NCBI GenBank assembly: GCA_023678885.1
Contig: CM043001.1
Location: forward strand, 1,994,001 to 2,058,000
DNA: 64,000 nt
Reading direction: 5' to 3'
Origin: Pogostemon cablin
Lineage: Eukaryota > Streptophyta > Magnoliopsida > Lamiales > Lamiaceae
Below, piece after piece: positions 53,201 to 63,729 of the stretch (positions are counted from its first letter, which is position 1; the number at the start of each line of letters is the position of its first letter). Below the pieces are notes generated by a model. It did no database searches, was not told the origin of the DNA, and saw nothing but the letters and a program-made list of their open reading frames with translations. The position numbers were made by a program, and so were the translations under genes.

Positions 53201-55974
53201 GAGATGGCGGCTGCAACCTCTTGAGCTTCACTACAATCACCTAGATCAAGCAAACAATTAATCAATTCTTCATTTAAATCAAGAGAAGTAGTAGAAATAT
53301 TAGAAAGAGATAGAGAATTGCTCAAGCATAGTTCAAGTGGATCCTTGGTTACAATGGAAGGCCAACTCTCCTCGACACTTCCCTTTACAACATCCACACT
53401 TTTACATTCTTCATCATTCATTGGATATTGCATGGCCTTGTGTAGAGAGAATACCACTTCCTCATCATTAACCCTCAACTTCAATTCTCCTTTGTAGACA
53501 TCAATAAGAGCTCTCCCGGTAGCAAGAAACGGTCTCCCAAAAATCAATGGCACATTTTCATCCTCCTCCATATCTAGAACAACAAAATCCACCGGAAAGA
53601 CGAACTTATCAACTTTCACCAACACATCTTCAACTACTCCTTTTGGATGTGTCATAGATCTATCCGCCAATTGAAGTGTGATGGAAGTTGGCTTTACTTC
53701 ACCTAATCCAAGCTTCTTGAATATGGAGAGAGGCATTAGATTAATGCTTGCACCGAGGTCACAAAGAGCCTTGTTCTTCTTGTTCTTTCCAATTTCACAT
53801 GGTATAATGAAACTACCCGGATCATTCAATTTTTGTGGAAGTTTCCGTTGTAGAATGGCACTACACTCTTTGGTTAGATTAACCGTTTCATTGTCCACAA
53901 GACTTCTTTTCTTTCCCATGATGTCCTTCAAGAAACGAGCATAATGAGGCATTTGATCCAAAGCATCGGCGAAAGGCATATTGATTTGAATCTTCTTGAA
54001 GATTTCAAGAAACTTTTTGAACCTCTCATCCAAACCCTTCTTCAAGAACCTTTGAGGAAAAGGAACCGGTACTTGAGTCTTGGGTATTCCCCAACTATCT
54101 CTTTCAACTTCAACTTCCTTTTCCCTTAACTCCTTTGCCTTCTTCCACTTTGGAATTCTCTCTATTTTCTCTTCATCTTTCTTTTGCTCAACAATTTCTT
54201 TTTTCTTGCTTACTTCCTCCATTTCAATCTCTTCTTGCACCAACCCTTCTTCCACCTTGCTTTCCACTTCCCTTTCAATGACAATACTATCTTCTTTAGG
54301 CATAGGAGGTTCCTCATACTCTTTTCCACTTCTAAGAGTGATAGCTTTGCAATCTTCTTTAGGATTGGTTACCGTGGTAGATGGAAACTTTCCTTGTTGG
54401 TGTTGAGATCCCACGGAAGAAGCAATTTGACCCATTTGATACTCAAAAGCTCTCATCCTATTGTCGGATTTCTTCTCATTTTCCTCCATTCTAGCCTCCA
54501 TCTTTTTCATGAATGTTAGCAATGTCTCTTCAACCGATGCTTTCCCCTCTCCATTTGGTGGTTTAGCACTCGGATCGAATCCCGGAGGATATGACACGGC
54601 GGCTTGAGGATTAGAGTAAGAAAGATTCTCATTCTTCCTCGGAGCTTGATAATTTCCACTTGATTGATTGAAATTGCTTCCCCGAACTTGTCCTTGATAT
54701 CCTCTTTGAAAATTACCTTGATTAGAAGGATAATTACCTTGGAAATTCCCTTGGTAATTTCTCCTATCTAAGTAGGCAACATCCTCTATACTTTGCATAA
54801 CATGGCTCTCATCATTCACAATAGCACTTGTGCTTCCCCCTTGACTTACTCCTTGAGTAATCAAATTCAATTGCTTTGTTAAAGCTTGAATGCTCTCATT
54901 AAATTCCTTCATGCCTTCACTTTGGAACATATCACTCTTCACTTTGTTCACACTCTCCACTTGAGCTACTTTTCCAAATGCATAACCTCCCATTACTCGC
55001 TCGGAAGGCCATTGATAAGCATTCATTGCAATGTCTTCAAAAATATCCATAGCTTTCATAGCATCCACTCCAAATATAGACCCTCCGGATGAGGCATCTA
55101 CATGCATCCGATTTTGTTGATTCAACCCTTGGTAAAAGAAAGCCACTTGTTGATTCTCATGAAAATCGTGTTGAGGACACTTTCGGAGCATCTCTTTGTA
55201 GCGTTCCCATGCTTCATAAAAATTTTCATCCGGAAGTTGCCTAAATTGAGTGATAAGGCTTTTCAATTGGAGCGTCTTTAAAGGAGGAAAGTACTTGTTT
55301 AGGAACCTTTGCTCAAGATCTTCCCATGTATTACAACTTCCCAAAGGAATTGTATTGTACCATGCTTTAGCCTTGTCTCTTAAAGAGAAAGAGAACAACC
55401 TCATTCGAATAGCATCCTCCGACACTCCCTTCATCTTGACGGTATTTGCAACCTCCAAGAAAGTAGATAGATGAGTGTTCGGGTCTTCAAGAGGACCTCC
55501 CCCAAACTGATTTGCTTTAACCATGTTGATCAATCCGGTCTTGATTTCATAATCATTGGCTTGAACCGGAGGAACCATATTGTGTACGGCTCTCGGTTGG
55601 AAGTAATCCCGAATTGCTCTAGGCCTTGGCAACTCTTGTTGTTGAAATATCCTTTGAGCTTCTTGATTGGCAAGCAATTGCATATACTCTTGATTTTGAG
55701 CAAAGACATTCCTCATTATCTCCGCTTGATTCTCTTGCACTCCTTCTTGTACCCCCCTTTGATCTTGTAAAGGATCTTGGGGTGGGTCATAATTAACATT
55801 GTCTCCCCGTCGATTCTCCATATTTTTTTCTTTTCTAGCTTTACGCCTCTCTCGTTTCCTTTGTCGTGCGGTCCTTTCAATCTCCAAATTCAAAGGAATG
55901 ATCGATTGATTTCCCTTTGATCTTGTGATCATAAAACACCTACGAAAAGGCCAAGAGTGAGACCACAAACACAA
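50206..55974 (-). CDS. Gag-pol polyprotein of Athila-lineage Ty3 retrotransposon
   Basis: One intact frame of 1922 codons. Translation more likely starts at the second Met (55932, MITRSKGNQS), because the first 14 residues look like leader. Order: basic N-terminus; retrotransposon gag domain (about residues 150-290, DKAKAWYNTIP, FLNKYFPP); aspartic protease with CDLGAS near 739; reverse transcriptase (VCVDYRKLNENT near 1091, catalytic FMDDF near 1194); RNase H (LMCDASDVALG near 1343, TDHAAIKYL); integrase with an HHCC zinc finger (about 1565-1610, CDRCQRMGG), catalytic DDE core (GIDFMGP, SDGGSHF, HPQTNGQAE) and a C-terminal GPY region near 1871. No gag CCHC knuckle or chromodomain is obvious. 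All key catalytic residues are present and there is no stop, so the protein could be functional. It acts in cytoplasmic particles and then in the nucleus for integration. Confidence 0.95.
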   Translation of the reverse strand: MCLWSHSWPFRRCFMITRSKGNQSIIPLNLEIERTARQRKRERRKARKEKNMENRRGDNVNYDPPQDPLQDQRGVQEGVQENQAEIMRNVFAQNQEYMQLLANQEAQRIFQQQELPRPRAIRDYFQPRAVHNMVPPVQANDYEIKTGLINMVKANQFGGGPLEDPNTHLSTFLEVANTVKMKGVSEDAIRMRLFSFSLRDKAKAWYNTIPLGSCNTWEDLEQRFLNKYFPPLKTLQLKSLITQFRQLPDENFYEAWERYKEMLRKCPQHDFHENQQVAFFYQGLNQQNRMHVDASSGGSIFGVDAMKAMDIFEDIAMNAYQWPSERVMGGYAFGKVAQVESVNKVKSDMFQSEGMKEFNESIQALTKQLNLITQGVSQGGSTSAIVNDESHVMQSIEDVAYLDRRNYQGNFQGNYPSNQGNFQRGYQGQVRGSNFNQSSGNYQAPRKNENLSYSNPQAAVSYPPGFDPSAKPPNGEGKASVEETLLTFMKKMEARMEENEKKSDNRMRAFEYQMGQIASSVGSQHQQGKFPSTTVTNPKEDCKAITLRSGKEYEEPPMPKEDSIVIEREVESKVEEGLVQEEIEMEEVSKKKEIVEQKKDEEKIERIPKWKKAKELREKEVEVERDSWGIPKTQVPVPFPQRFLKKGLDERFKKFLEIFKKIQINMPFADALDQMPHYARFLKDIMGKKRSLVDNETVNLTKECSAILQRKLPQKLNDPGSFIIPCEIGKNKKNKALCDLGASINLMPLSIFKKLGLGEVKPTSITLQLADRSMTHPKGVVEDVLVKVDKFVFPVDFVVLDMEEDENVPLIFGRPFLATGRALIDVYKGELKLRVNDEEVVFSLHKAMQYPMNDEECKSVDVVKGSVEESWPSIVTKDPLELCLSNSLSLSNISTTSLDLNEELINCLLDLGDCSEAQEVAAAISRGNEKFLTLRDSLEQEEKKEKKVELKPLPDHLTYAYLGENETYPVIVSSSLTSSQLDKLLNVLKEHKSAIGWCIDDLKGISPTICMHKIRLEDEGKACVQNQRRLNPIMQEVVKKEVLKWLDSDMIFPISDSPYVSPLHVVSKKGGMTIVKTDKDETIATRTVTGWRVCVDYRKLNENTRKDHFPLPFLDQMLDRLAGYEFYCFLDGYSGYNQILIAPEDQEKTAFTCPYGIFAFRRLPFGLCNAPATFQRCMMAIFEGLIENIMEVFMDDFSVFGSSFDNCLSNLAIVLKRCQDTNLVLNWEKCHFMVNDGIVLGHHISSKGLQVDRAKVVAIEKLPPPTNEKGVRSFLGHAGFYRRFIKDFSSFSKPLSHLLEKDVPFKFDDNCLNAFQVLKEALISSPILITPDWKEPFILMCDASDVALGVVLGQLREKKFRAIYYASKTFDAAQRNYTTTEKEFLAVVYAFDKFRPYLVGTKTIVYTDHAAIKYLMAKKDAKPRVIRWVLLLQEFDIEVRDKKGTENVIADHLSRLESREHCEGTYELIKEVFPDEEILECDCYQIEALVEEEGSPWYADYVNYLASGRRPYELNKYQSKKFFHDVKSYLWDDPFLYKMCNDSLVRRCVPEEEWNSVLEFCHSSPSGGHFGAQKTAAKVLQSGLYWPFLFKSCKKFVEGCDRCQRMGGISKWDEMPLKSFQEVEIFDVWGIDFMGPFPQSNGFLYILLAVDYVSKWVEAIPSRTSDARVVMGFLKKHIFTRFGVPRVLVSDGGSHFINKLMENILKTYGVKHRVSTPYHPQTNGQAEISNRQIKQVLEKTVSVSRKDWSNKLDDALWAFRTAFKTTLGMSPFQIVYGKSCHLPVELEHKAYWAIKKLNFDMKASKKVRFLQLNELEEFRENAYENSRIFKEKTKRWHDARLRKKSFEKGEKVLVFNSRLRLFPGKLKSKWRGPYVVKEVLDGGALKVIDENGGEFLVNGHRVKHYVDPSQRDTLFVDTLCER

Positions 55975-56063
55975 ATAATAAATAAAAGAAAATAAAAAGA
56001 ATCCTTATCAAGAACAACTAAAACAATAACACAGTACTCGACTAGTCCGTCAAACTCCCCTTT

Positions 56064-56076
56064 GGCAACGGCGCCA
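56064..56076 (-). other. Primer binding site (tRNA-Asp type)
   Basis: TGGCGCCGTTGCC on the minus strand begins six bases inside the 5' LTR edge. It is complementary to the 3' end of plant tRNA-Asp (ending GGCAACGGCGCCA, from memory). The next bases (AAAGGGG) depart from a longer match. tRNA-Asp priming is typical of Athila elements. Confidence 0.85.
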
Positions 56077-56082
56077 TTTTCT

Positions 56083-57868
56083 TGTTTGTCTATTTTTAGC
56101 ACTCACGAGCAAGAATACTCGATCGTTGTAGTAGTATATCCCAAGAAAAATTATCAATCCAATAAGGAGTTATTTTCGGACTAGCAAATACGTGAGCTCA
56201 TGTTCATGTCGTTTTTGTAAAGATGATCGGGGGTTTTGAGATGATAAACAACTAAAACAAGTAACAAGTAAATAAGATAGCAAATAAGATAAATGACAAG
56301 TAAAGATAATGGGTGCTAAAGTTCAAGTATGGAAAATCATGGGATTAGAAACATCCAAGCACCTCGATTCATATTATCATGCAAACGGAATTCAACTCAA
56401 GTGATGTAGACTAAGGGTGATCACGATTGTATCCTAAGCTCCCTTTCGGGTTACAAAGGTGTTGATCCATTTTAGACTCCCAAAAGCACTCAAGATCAAA
56501 GCCCAACATTAACCCCTTCCATCTAGGTACTAGTTAGATTAAACTCTCCCTTTTTGTGTACTAAGGCCAACGAATGGATTGGTTCCCCTCATTGAATTCA
56601 AATATCCTTTCGGTCAAACCCAAACTCAATGTCTATTCATGCCTTCCTAATACTATAGAGGGTCGTTTCCGTCTCACTCCAAGCAATACATACATGAACA
56701 TCATGATAGCATTTAATTACCACAAATAATCCATTGATCAACAATCCATTAAACCAATAAACATTCATGAATAACAAACCATGCCATCATAACATCAAGA
56801 CAATTAAACTCCATGAATAGAAATCAACATCAATTAAATCAAAAACCAATTTAATCCACATGATAATATCAATCTAATATGCTCTTCATATTCCTAATCC
56901 CACTAGAGGGATTAGCCTAACATGATAAAAGTAATAAAACAAATAAATGATTCATTACAAATACCCATAGTCTTAGATCTAAAGAAATACAAAATGAATG
57001 GATTCTTCCCTATCAATTTCTTGAAGAGAATCTTCTATTCTTCTTGATCTCCACCTCTAGCTCTTGATTTGAAGTCTTTAGCACCAAAAATGGAAGAATT
57101 GATGGGTGGATGAAGATGGATGAAGATGGATGAAGATGATGGTGGGAAATGGAAGAAATGGTGTGTGAGGTGTGTGTAGATGATAGGATTTCGGATTCTC
57201 CTCCAATTGTTGAATAAAGGGGTATTTATACCCCTTTGGAGGCTTCTAGAAGGATCTGGAAATTTCTGCAGGAAAATACCCAACACGAGTCGTGCTCTGT
57301 AACACGGCCACGGGGTGGCCGTGTTGTGTCTTCTGATGCTGCCGCACGGCCTCGCCTTACAGGGCCGTGTTACGCAACACGGCTCGTGTGCTGCAACACG
57401 AGTCGTGTGTTGTAACACGGGCACAGGTGTGGTCGTGTTGGCTCTTCTGATGTCGCCACACGGCCACCTTCTTACAGGGCCGTGTTGGCGACACGGCTCG
57501 TGCTCCCGACTCGACTCGTGCAACTGGACACGCCCTGAAGTTGCCCGTGTTGAGTGACTAGATGTCGCCACACGGCCAACTCTTACAGGGCCGTGTTGGC
57601 TACACGGCTCGTGTGCTGGCTCCTGCATTTCTTCACTATTTTGGCTCGTTCTCCCTCGTTTCAACTCCGAATTGAGATCCGCTTTTTCCTACATCTTCCT
57701 TATCATGTTTAGCATCCAATAAAAAGTGAAAATCTTACGTTTAAGCTCATTCACACACATTTCACTAAAAATACAAAACACAACCAAATAACATATAAAA
57801 TACGGATAAAATAATACGAAAATACATATAAAAAGACACTAAAATCTAGGTGAAAATAGCTCTAATCA
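56083..57868 (-). repeat. 5' LTR, shared with a partial upstream copy
   Basis: Apparently identical to the LTR at 46292-48077 with a constant offset of 9791 bases. It has the same TATA box, palindrome array and 209-residue shadow frame (57035-57664). On its right is a polypurine tract and 3' untranslated sequence rather than host DNA, so it also serves as the 3' LTR of a second element copy. Confidence 0.92.
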
Positions 57869-59551
57869 ACCCCCCAAACTTAAGGTGTTGCTCGTCCCCG
57901 AGCAACGAAAATGACAAATCAAAAGGAGAAATTTTCACCTAGAAAAGACTAAACGAATATAAGCAATAACACATCGTTAGCAATAATAACAACAAACTAT
58001 GCTAAGTCATCCTACAACATTAAAATCATGACATGAGAAATTAACAAGTTCAATCAAAAGAGAATAAAGTGTAATATAGTTCCTTTTAAGTCCAAGCCTC
58101 TCAATGGATATTAATGTCTCTCAACACTCTTTTGAAATAGGGTAAATCACACCCATTAATCGATTGGCTCGACTCACTATAAGCTTGCTCGCGGACTATA
58201 TTCACAAACCACCAAAGTTTCAATCAATGATCAAAAAGGTCTTTAATTAGGATGTAATGATAGGCTCTTTGGTATGGTAGGGAAGATATGGATAAGAGTG
58301 ACTCTACAAGTGTAAGTAATCAAAGAGATGGCCAATTTCCTCAACTTCTCCACTTTTCTTTCTTCCTTTCTTATCTTTACAATCTCAAGCACTATTTATT
58401 AACTTTCCTTTGGTCGAGCTTCTTTTGATGCATGCTTCCTTTCTTTGAATTTTGTTTACTTGAGCATTTTGATGTTGATTTGCTCCTTTTCTAACGTTGA
58501 GGTTGCATGTCCATTTCTTACTTTTGCTCTTCTCATCCTTTTTCTTGCTTGTTTACCATTCCTTTTTCTTCTTTTGCTAATCAATCAATCCTTTCTATCT
58601 ACCATCTCCTCAATCACCCACACAAAGGTATATATAAGCTTGAATGGGTAATTAAGGCTTGTAATGTGCTAAATTCACAAGAAATAGGCTTATAGGCTCA
58701 AAATGGTTAACTAAGGATGATGTTCATGGTAGGGAACATATATGGCAATGACTATAATAACAAGGATGGCCTTAGATCATTTCACCAATCTCCACTAATC
58801 GGGCTCATTCCTATAGTCCTTGAGCAAGTTCTAACTTATCAAACACAACCGATCCACTCATGAAGAAAAATACCATGTATGCACGGTTGAGGCTCAAACG
58901 CTCACAAGCTTGTGCTCGGACCTTAAGAAACTTATTACACCACATCCATCTCAAAATTGAACAAGTTAAGTAAAATATGTCACAATTCGAAAGTGTAGAG
59001 ATTCTTAATCATAACTTGTCATCACTTACTACCACAACATATCACCACTCACGTTCAAAAATGACTCACGACATCCCTAAACAAACCACCAAACCTCCCA
59101 AGACAAGAATGAAAATACACAAAACATACAAATAAGGACTCAACAAACAAGACACAACAAAAATACAAAACATGCAAAAACACAAAATACCATCATCCAT
59201 AAGAAACTTAAGCACACATTCATCCCAACCTTTATTGAAAAGGAAATCCTAATTTACGAAAGTAAACCTCCCATAAACATAACAAATGAAGTAGCATGCT
59301 AGTCACAACAATCCAAATCAAACTCAATTCATTTCAAGTAGTAAAATGATAAGGTGTAGAGTACTCCCTCAATAGGCATTTGGTAAGGAAAGCGTTAGCT
59401 CCAAGCTCCATCATGCTTCCAATACCTCTCATTCATGCTCAAACACTCAACAAACACCATTATTTCAACAATTTCATTATAAATATGGACTATCATGCAC
59501 TTCAACACCACCAATAATGCCAAAATCAACCCAAACTCATGAGAAAATTCT
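57869..59551 (-). mobile_element. Partial second retroelement copy (3' untranslated part only)
   Basis: These 1683 bases repeat 48078-49760 with no difference that I could see. The copy stops at 59551, where the complete element continues with TTTTTAAAATTTGTCC and this copy changes to unrelated sequence. Its gag-pol and outer LTR are absent. At the break the 10-mer CATGAGAAAA occurs twice (59538-59547 and 59552-59561), a possible repair footprint. Confidence 0.88.
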
Positions 59552-60690
59552 CATGAGAAAAAAAAACCATCAGATGCTTCCCTATTTTTATTTTTCTCAT
59601 CACCACTAAGCAACTCAATCACTTCTAACTTTAAACCTTTGTGGTCCTTTATCACCTTTTGAGAGCTTATTTCTTAATTTTTTTAGTTGATTAGTTGCAA
59701 CAAAAAGGTAGCCGACATGGGGTCTTTAATACAAACGTCAACCCAAAATGTTGGCTTAATTTGATAAAACAATTTTTTTGGCGAGTATATCCTTGACTAT
59801 TTATAACTGAAAAACATAATATATAGTTTAGGTAAAAAAATCGTAATAGGGGCAGATCATATAGCAGAAGTCACCAAACTTTTCAAGGGTTCCTTTGCAA
59901 TTCAACAATGTATTCTGATCATTTAACTTGAAACAAATGCAGATAACCTTCATCAATGTAAGTGACCCCAATGAACCACATCCACCTTGTTTTATAGTTG
60001 AAAAAGGGAATAAAAATTAATAGTCAATAATGAAAATTATTGAGAAGCTCAAAACAGATTGATTGTAATATTAGAGAATGACACAGAAAAAAAAAAAAAA
60101 GTATTTGGAGGTTATAAAAGATAATTAGCAAAAACCATTAGTTACTAAAGCAGAAAGCTCTTTGTTGTTAAGAGACAACATCTCCAGGTAAATGAGTTTC
60201 TATATGTAAAACATTTTGGAACTCTCCAGGCATTAATGCCTCATGACAGATTCATATCAGTAGCAAAGTCTTTAATGATAAACCTTGAAGTGGCCTCTGT
60301 TTCAAGTTAGATTTCCTAATGTTATCTCCTTCAGAATCAGCAGCTTCAGGTTTAAGAATCAAATTGGATATCTACCCTAACTCCCCTACAAAGGAGTGTA
60401 AAAATGTTTGCAGAAAATTGTAAAATGTGCAGAGTAGGAAAAACTTTTCAAAATCATTTATTCGATATAGAACTAAATCCAATCAACAGAATGAATTGGG
60501 ATCGATTGGTTTTGGACTAATTTCTTGTCGCGTTCATTTTCTTGTTATGGTTATAGCAGCCCACCGGTTGAGATATTAAGCAGCAATACGCTGCTGCCTC
60601 TTGATCCCTAAAACCCAGTCGAATCCCTTCTTCTTCTAATCTTCTCACAATTAATGAATCCAACTAACGTCTTACTAATAAATGAATACT
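59552..60690 (-). pseudogene. Unidentified exon-like segments
   Basis: Two minus-strand stretches read like exons. About 59680-59560 gives QKVIKDHKGLKLEVIELLSG then DEKNKNREASDG. About 60350-60230 gives LKPEAADSEGDNIRKSNLKQ then RPLQGLSLKTLL. Both are charged and hydrophilic. I cannot assign a family, and no start or complete structure is seen. They do not match the missing half of the kelch copy that should lie here if the retroelement had inserted simply. Confidence 0.35.
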
Positions 60691-60694
60691 AACG

Positions 60695-61330
60695 TCCGGG
60701 ACCGTAGGTCTGACCTGTTTAACCCGGAAAAATGTAGGTTTAGGTTTGTATAAGTAGTAGCCCATTTAAATCAGGTCCTTTTTGGACCGAACCGATTAGC
60801 CCGCAGCCCTATAGGGCTAGCCCGTAGGTTAATAGGGCTGGCCCGATTAGCTCGATTAAATTTTTTATAATAAAAAATTAATTAATAATATACTTAAATT
60901 ATTAAAATTAATAATAATTTTTTATGTTAACAAATAATTTCTATTGATAATTATATCTAATAGTAATTTAATACCCTCTAACTTACTACATTTTTGTTGG
61001 TTTGTCATTTTAAAATAAAATAATTTAAAATAAAGTTTGTGAGACATTTTAAAAAGTAATATTAAAAATAAACTATGTTAATTCACAAATAATATTAATA
61101 TATTTGGAATCCCAAAATTCTTTTTTATTTTTTTTATGTATAAACTTATAAATTTATAGTTCATTATTAATGTTAGAACAACATTTCATGTATTTTTAAT
61201 GTTTAATTATGTTTCAACTTTAATTAATATTTTTTTATTCACCGACCCGTTTAGCCCGAGGCCCGCTAGGGTTAGGTTCACATAAATGATGGCCCGTTTA
61301 AGAATGTAAAACATGAAAATTAGTAGGGAT
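60695..61330. mobile_element. hAT-like remnant with GCCCG motifs
   Basis: Repeated TTAGCCCG, GGGCTAGCCCG and GGCCCGTTTAA motifs at both sides of an AT-rich core resemble the ends of the hAT-like element at 1969-7279. The terminal inverted repeats are too worn to fix the ends. It occupies the same relative place in block B, next to CTCACTGAGTTGGGTCTCCC, that the hAT-like element occupies in block A. Confidence 0.5.
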
Positions 61331-61339
61331 ACTTCATTG

Positions 61340-61790
61340 ATCTTATCTAGATTCTGGACCATTTTCTCAACTCACTGAGTTGGGTCTCCCACACTTCTCT
61401 AGGGAAATGACCATATGACCCCTGGCTTGAATGGGTCGGCCCAAATGGATCCTCCAGACCCACAAAGGGTCTCGTACGCCACCCTCAACTCTATGAATCT
61501 TTTGGTGGATTCCTCCTTTGTGGTATTATTGTGAATGCACCCATATTATATTTGTATAATCCACATTAATTAAATATGAATAATATGTATAATGTATTTT
61601 TATTATTAATAAAACGTATATAAATACTTGAGACACCTCAAAACAAAAATGTAAATAAAAAATATTAGACCTTCGTAATAAATTTCGGTAGCATTAAAGA
61701 GAAACCCTTCGTTAGGGGAGGTGAATCCAATTATTAAAACAAGATAGTGGGATGGAGGGAGAATTGATATGAGCATACCAAGTATTAATG
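61340..61790. other. Intergenic, partly shared with 7280-7400
   Basis: About 61350-61460 matches 7290-7400 (GAGTTGGGTCTCCC, GGAAATGACCATATGACCC, GGGTCGGCCCA, ATGGATCCTCCAGA). The remainder is AT-rich. A Stowaway-type end (CTCCCTCCATCCCACTATCT on the minus strand, about 61745-61765) lies where the DUF632 homology ends. Confidence 0.55.
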
Positions 61791-63300
61791 CCACTCTCGT
61801 CATTTCATCCTTCGTTGCAAGAGGGTTCCTCAAGGAGGATGACTTTGATGACGTGGTCCTTTTCAAAGTGATAACCTTGGTAACAAGTTGATCTAATTTG
61901 GAAAATGCTAAGAGTGAGAACAATTTAATAAAAAAAAAACTTTTATCATACTAAGTTCTTATATCACTGTAACAAGAACTTGAGCAATATCCCCTAATTA
62001 GACTTGTATTACTTTACATGATCAAATTATTATACAATAATTGGTAACCAACTCCCAAAACATTATGGATCAATTTCAATTTCAGATAGTCTAAAGCTGG
62101 AAAAACTTCATGATTGATTTATAGCTATACATACCATCAGATACACTTGCAATTCCGCCTTGGCAACAACCCGATCCGAAAGAGCTCAAGTAAATGGAGG
62201 CTGATGAGGCACCTACAAGCACAAAACTGATATCAAGAATGAAGATGACAATATGGAAAATGAATTCAGAGTAGCACACAAGAAAAAAAGAGTCCAATTT
62301 GATATCAAAATTGCCAAGGGCATTCCCTTGTTCATCAAGAACTCTTTACCTCTAGCCTCAGCAAAGCAAACATGGATTTTGTTGGCCTCAAGCATTCTCG
62401 AAACTTCCCTTCCTGACTCAGATGCCTTAAAGAAGCGATTATCTATGTCCTTTATGCTAGAGAGAAAATCCTTAGCCCGATGTGTTATGAACTCTAAATT
62501 AGGTTTCTTTTTCCTTGAACTAGTTTTCCCTGCCAAAGCCTTTCCAGCTGTAGTTAGTGTTGCTTCTTCTCCCATGGTTATATCCTTTACTTTACCCTCA
62601 ACCCTTAGCTGATTATTCTTTTTCTCAGTAGCCAATTTGTGATTTCCATTTGTAGAGGTATCTGATTTGGACAAAGGCTCACTGGTTCCACTCAAATCAA
62701 ACCCTTTCTTCCCAAAATTCCCATACATTTTCACATTATCAATTTCCTCATCCAAACCATTTTTCCCCAAGAACCTAAAGCTCTCATCAGCAAGGTCAAA
62801 GTAATCCCAAGAAGACCCTGCTTCAGGCGGTGGAGGAGGAGGTGGCATTGAGAATTCACCTTCCTCAACATCCGCATTCCTAGGCATAGGATTCATCCTA
62901 ACTGTCAACATAACTCCACCACCATCGGACCTCATATAACTAACTCTAGCCGTAGACGGCGAAAGGGGGCTTCCATTGAGCACCGGTGAATTGGAAACAC
63001 CGTCGAGGTGAGACGTGGATGGAGAAGGATATGAACAATGTGATGGGATTTATCAACCTCAGTACTTGCTGAAGCAGACTGTCTGGTTTCCACTAACACT
63101 TCTACCTCAGCATATCTAAGTAGAGAAATGCCTATGTTTCTAAGTGACTGAATATATGAAACATGGGCAGCTGCTAAAGCATATCTAGAATCAATTGCTT
63201 GTTTGATAAATATTTCCTCTCCTTACACAGCTTCAAAGCAGTACACCTCTGAGTTTTCAAATTTGAAATGCTCATTTTTGTAGAATATTAACCTAACTGG
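61785..63300 (-). pseudogene. DUF630/DUF632 (NRG2/REL2-like) pseudogene, copy B
   Basis: Better preserved than copy A in its first exon. CTALKLCKERK is followed by an extra base, then FIKQAIDSRYALAAAHVSYI (DUF630), RVSYMRSDGGGVMLTVRMNP, EAGSSWDYFDLADESFRFLG and FLSSIKDIDNRFFKASESGR (start of DUF632). The exon ends EAR before GTAAAG. Exon 2 has GASSASIYLSSFGSGCCQGG. Exon 3 has VTLKRTTSSKSSSLRNPLA and stops matching after ATKDE. The rest of DUF632 is missing. A second frameshift lies near 63045. A possible start, MSISNLKTQR, lacks the usual MG of N-myristoylated family members. Copy A and copy B share exon order and strand. Confidence 0.88.
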
Positions 63301-63729
63301 TAAAGCTAACTCACTAAAACTTCACAGAATGATCAATCGCCTCATTTTAATATTCACATAACACCCAACAAAATGAAGATGCATAACAGAAATCAAACAG
63401 AAGCTTAGCTCATCTCTGTCTAGAAATCTCAGACCTGAAAAGTGAAAACAGGGCGACACAGTATGAGACGCTGTAAAATAAAAGCAAACACAAAGGAAAG
63501 AAAAGATGAGAAGTGGAAAGGGGAAAGGGTTATCATTGCGGTTTAATAAATTGAAAACAGAGAGAGAGAGAGAGAGAGCCATAGTAGTGTAACTTGATGA
63601 AAGATGCAGAAATAGTTGAGAAAGATGCAGAGAGGGGTAAATGATAGTAGAAGGCATTAAAATCTGAAAAGCCCAAAAAAAGAATTTAACCTGAGGAGAT
63701 TGGTGAATCAATGTGGGGGTTTAAATTTT
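63301..63729. other. Upstream region of DUF632 copy B
   Basis: No supported gene. A GAGAGA microsatellite lies at 63560-63578. The 129-residue minus-strand frame at 63322-63711 is low-complexity and looks like leader or promoter sequence. Sequence after 63333 is absent from block A because of the retroelement insertion there. Confidence 0.55.

Larger units (their letters stand above)
46292..57868 (-). mobile_element. Complete Athila-lineage Ty3 LTR retrotransposon
   Basis: Read on the minus strand, it has a 5' LTR (57868-56083), a primer binding site, one continuous gag-pol frame, about 2.1 kb of noncoding 3' sequence, a polypurine tract and a 3' LTR (48077-46292). The two LTRs look identical over 1786 bases, so insertion or gene conversion was recent. 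The tRNA-Asp-type primer site, the order protease-RT-RNase H-integrase and the absence of a chromodomain fit the Athila/Tat side of plant Ty3 elements. No env-like frame occurs downstream of pol. The 5' side continues into a second, partial internal region, so the element is part of a tandem array. The candidate target base run on the left is ACTTT (46287-46291), with no partner on the right. Confidence 0.92.

Noticed and set aside
63322..63711. 129-residue minus-strand ORF upstream of DUF632 copy B
   Set aside because: Hydrophobic low-complexity frame over a GAGAGA repeat in the leader or promoter region, with no domain.
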